Shown here piece by piece: positions 62,904 to 64,000 of a DNA stretch of 64,000 bases. The notes under the pieces were generated by a model that had not been told where the DNA came from, made no database searches, and was given only the letters and a program-made list of their open reading frames with translations. This DNA is from JBBIQV01 sp964555285. Its GTDB lineage: Bacteria; Nitrospirota; Nitrospiria; Nitrospirales; Nitrospiraceae. A program made the position numbers and the translations under genes. Numbering within the stretch: the stretch's first letter is position 1; every line of letters starts with the position of its first letter. The stretch lies in the NCBI GenBank assembly GCA_964555285.1, contig CAZKRM010000002.1, forward strand, positions 116,772 through 180,771, written 5' to 3'.

Positions 62904-63301
62904 CTACCGCGAGTCTGCCGGCGAAAGCGGGCCAATGAGCCGCGCAGCCAAATTCAAGAACTCCTGCGCCCGACTAATTTGCTCGGCAGCCTCCACGGCC
63001 GACAACCCAGGACCGAGATCGCAATCACCCACATGGCGGCTGTCCTCGCCATCGAGCAAATATTTGTGGAACTGCAAGGGCACAAGCCCCGGCTTCGTCA
63101 AACGTTCCCCGAACGCGGCCAATACGGCTGAATGTTTAGAAAACGCCAGGCTATGCCCCAGCAGCAGGGCTTCGCCACATAAAACATGGTGTAGTAGGCG
63201 CGGGACACCGCAAAGTCAAAGAGCTTCTCCCCGGCCAAAAGGTGAGCGGCACGAAGACTGGAGTGGGCTTTGTGGAGTAATGCCGCCTGATCGGGCGTCA
63301 T
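62904..63301 (-). pseudogene. HEPN-domain protein gene with frameshift
   Basis: The frame from ATG 63301 encodes LLHKAHSSLRAAHLLAG, then SRAYYTMFYVAK, a clear HEPN start, but then goes out of frame. From about 63171-63176 the -1 deleted frame continues the family as LLLGHSLAFSKHSAVLAAFG to SRAQEFLNLAARLI, ending at 62904. Adding one base (GCGGAAGCC for GCGAAGCC) would restore 132 residues. The start overlaps the MNT stop as ATGA. It is either a broken toxin or a sequencing indel. Confidence 0.75.
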
Positions 63302-63618
63302 ACCGCGACGCCTTCGCGCCGGATGTTCATGAGTAAGGGGCTTTGCTCTCGTTCGAACCGGTCGGCCGAAACAAACGCGCGAGAGATCACCACATCATGT
63401 GCGAGCGAGAGCGAGGCGATGATGTCACTGGTTCGGGCAATTTCCTCCCCAGGAGACACTGGTCCTTGCAAGACAACCAGGATATCGATGTCCGATCCAG
63501 GTTCGGCATCGCCGCGCGCCTGCGATCCGTAGAGCACCATCCTGATGAGCCGGGGGCCATACAGCGCCTCAAGCAAACGGCGTAATTCTTTAATGATCGC
63601 ATGAACCGTTTCGCTCAT
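63298..63618 (-). CDS. MNT-type minimal nucleotidyltransferase
   Basis: The product has 106 residues. The nucleotidyltransferase motif VLYGSQARGDAEPGSDIDIL carries the G-S and D-x-D. A later segment IIASLSLAHDVVISRAFVS completes the fold. In HEPN/MNT toxin-antitoxin systems this protein modifies or neutralises the HEPN ribonuclease. The start at 63618 (MSETVHAIIK) is preferred; an ATG 5 codons earlier exists. Confidence 0.88.
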   Translation of the reverse strand: MSETVHAIIKELRRLLEALYGPRLIRMVLYGSQARGDAEPGSDIDILVVLQGPVSPGEEIARTSDIIASLSLAHDVVISRAFVSADRFEREQSPLLMNIRREGVAV

Positions 63619-63644
63619 GGGAGGTACCCCCAATCATGTCCCAT

Positions 63645-63673
63645 TTTATAGCAGGTTCCCAAGGAATTGCCTA
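63645..63673 (-). promoter_or_regulatory. Promoter of the MNT/HEPN pair
   Basis: On the minus strand TAGGCA (63673-63668), a 17-base spacer and TATAAA (63650-63645) form a good sigma70 promoter, 26 bases before the MNT start. Confidence 0.55.
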
Positions 63674-63786
63674 CGGCGGCCCGCCATAGAACTGCTTGGA
63701 CTCTTTCCCGCTGCCGTATGGGCAGACATCATTCCGCCCAATTTCCGGGGACGACCATTCGGCTCACGGCCTTGTTCCTGACCCGC

Positions 63787-63836
63787 GCAGGCGCGCGTCT
63801 TCGCCAAGTGCAAAGTCAAGAGCTGACCCCGTCTTT
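63787..63836 (+). repeat. Short direct repeat, copy 2
   Basis: This matches 62826-62879. Here the frame ARVFAKCKVKS ends in TGA at the expected place, so it looks like the original end of the transposase-like gene. It abuts the truncated CRISPR repeat at 63841. Confidence 0.75.
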
Positions 63837-63840
63837 CCTG

Positions 63841-64000
63841 CTCGCTTTCAGACTTGGTCGCGTATGGTGCATTGGATGAGGACGCTTACGTTTCAATCCT
63901 TGTTTTGGTGGAACTCCCTTTCAGACCACCAGATCCTACGAGGTCAGCCGTTGCCTGTTACTGTTTCAATCCTTGTTTTGGTGGAACTCCCTTTCAGACA
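63841..64000 (-). CRISPR. CRISPR array, trailer end; continues past window
   Basis: Two identical 37-base repeats (63890-63926 and 63963-63999) begin GTTTCAATCC and end CCCTTTCAGAC. They are separated by a 36-base spacer (63927-63962). A third, truncated repeat at 63841-63853 keeps 12 of the last 13 bases and is again exactly 36 bases from the next repeat (63854-63889). Read on the minus strand each repeat ends ATTGAAAC, the usual crRNA 5' handle, so the array is probably transcribed leftwards and its degenerate end is the trailer. No cas gene lies in the window. Confidence 0.93.

Noticed and set aside
63667..63879. 70-codon plus-strand frame before the CRISPR array
   Set aside because: It runs through the transposase-tail repeat in another frame and into the truncated CRISPR repeat; not a gene.

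Overview
The window looks like chromosome from a Nitrospira-type nitrite-oxidising bacterium (phylum Nitrospirota). The pointers are a periplasmic copper nitrite reductase (nirK) with complete copper ligands beside a Crp/Fnr regulator, an AMP-forming acetyl-CoA synthetase, pyruvate phosphate dikinase, an HdrB-like CCG-domain protein, a Tll0287-like haem protein, and many small secreted or membrane proteins of no recognised family. This assignment is inference from gene content. No rRNA or tRNA gene was recognised.

Layout. 1-4.5 kb (minus strand): two tandem secreted paralogues, then a probable operon of a two-helix membrane protein, two tiny membrane proteins, a soluble PAS histidine kinase and a LuxR-type regulator. 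5-10.2 kb: DUF4112 protein, YbaK-like deacylase with universal stress protein, SpoU methyltransferase, an XRE regulator and an RlmI-like methyltransferase. 10.3-18 kb (plus): a pyruvate-decarboxylase-type ThDP enzyme and a CzcCBA metal efflux operon. 18.5-26.7 kb: mannosyl-3-phosphoglycerate phosphatase, a PIN toxin pair, a four-gene envelope lipoprotein cluster (LPP20, LpoB, COG3014, LPP20-like) and a secreted pseudo-caspase with TPRs. 26.9-28.8 kb: acs.

28.8-32.4 kb is an accessory island. A higBA module lies between two 266-bp direct repeats that carry the tail of an IPT/TIG-domain gene. Next to it is a HigA-like antitoxin gene translationally coupled to a 607-codon gene with a HEPN-like R-x5-H motif. 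This is the best candidate for an undescribed toxin-antitoxin or defence system here.

32.4-44 kb (minus): ribE, an MFS carrier, a periplasmic protein, an esterase, ribD and ppdK overlap or nearly overlap like an operon, followed by glyS and glyQ. 44.3-54.5 kb (plus): Rrf2 regulator with TauE permease, transketolase, Crp/Fnr regulator, nirK, several secreted proteins, a solute-binding lipoprotein, the haem protein and a SatP-like carrier. 54.7-58 kb: an NtrB/NtrC-type pair. 58-62 kb: cupin, HdrB-like protein, HDOD protein and a soluble transhydrogenase-like flavoprotein. 62-64 kb is a second accessory zone: an unknown two-gene module, a frameshifted HEPN/MNT pair between transposase-tail repeats, and the trailer end of a CRISPR array that runs off the right edge.
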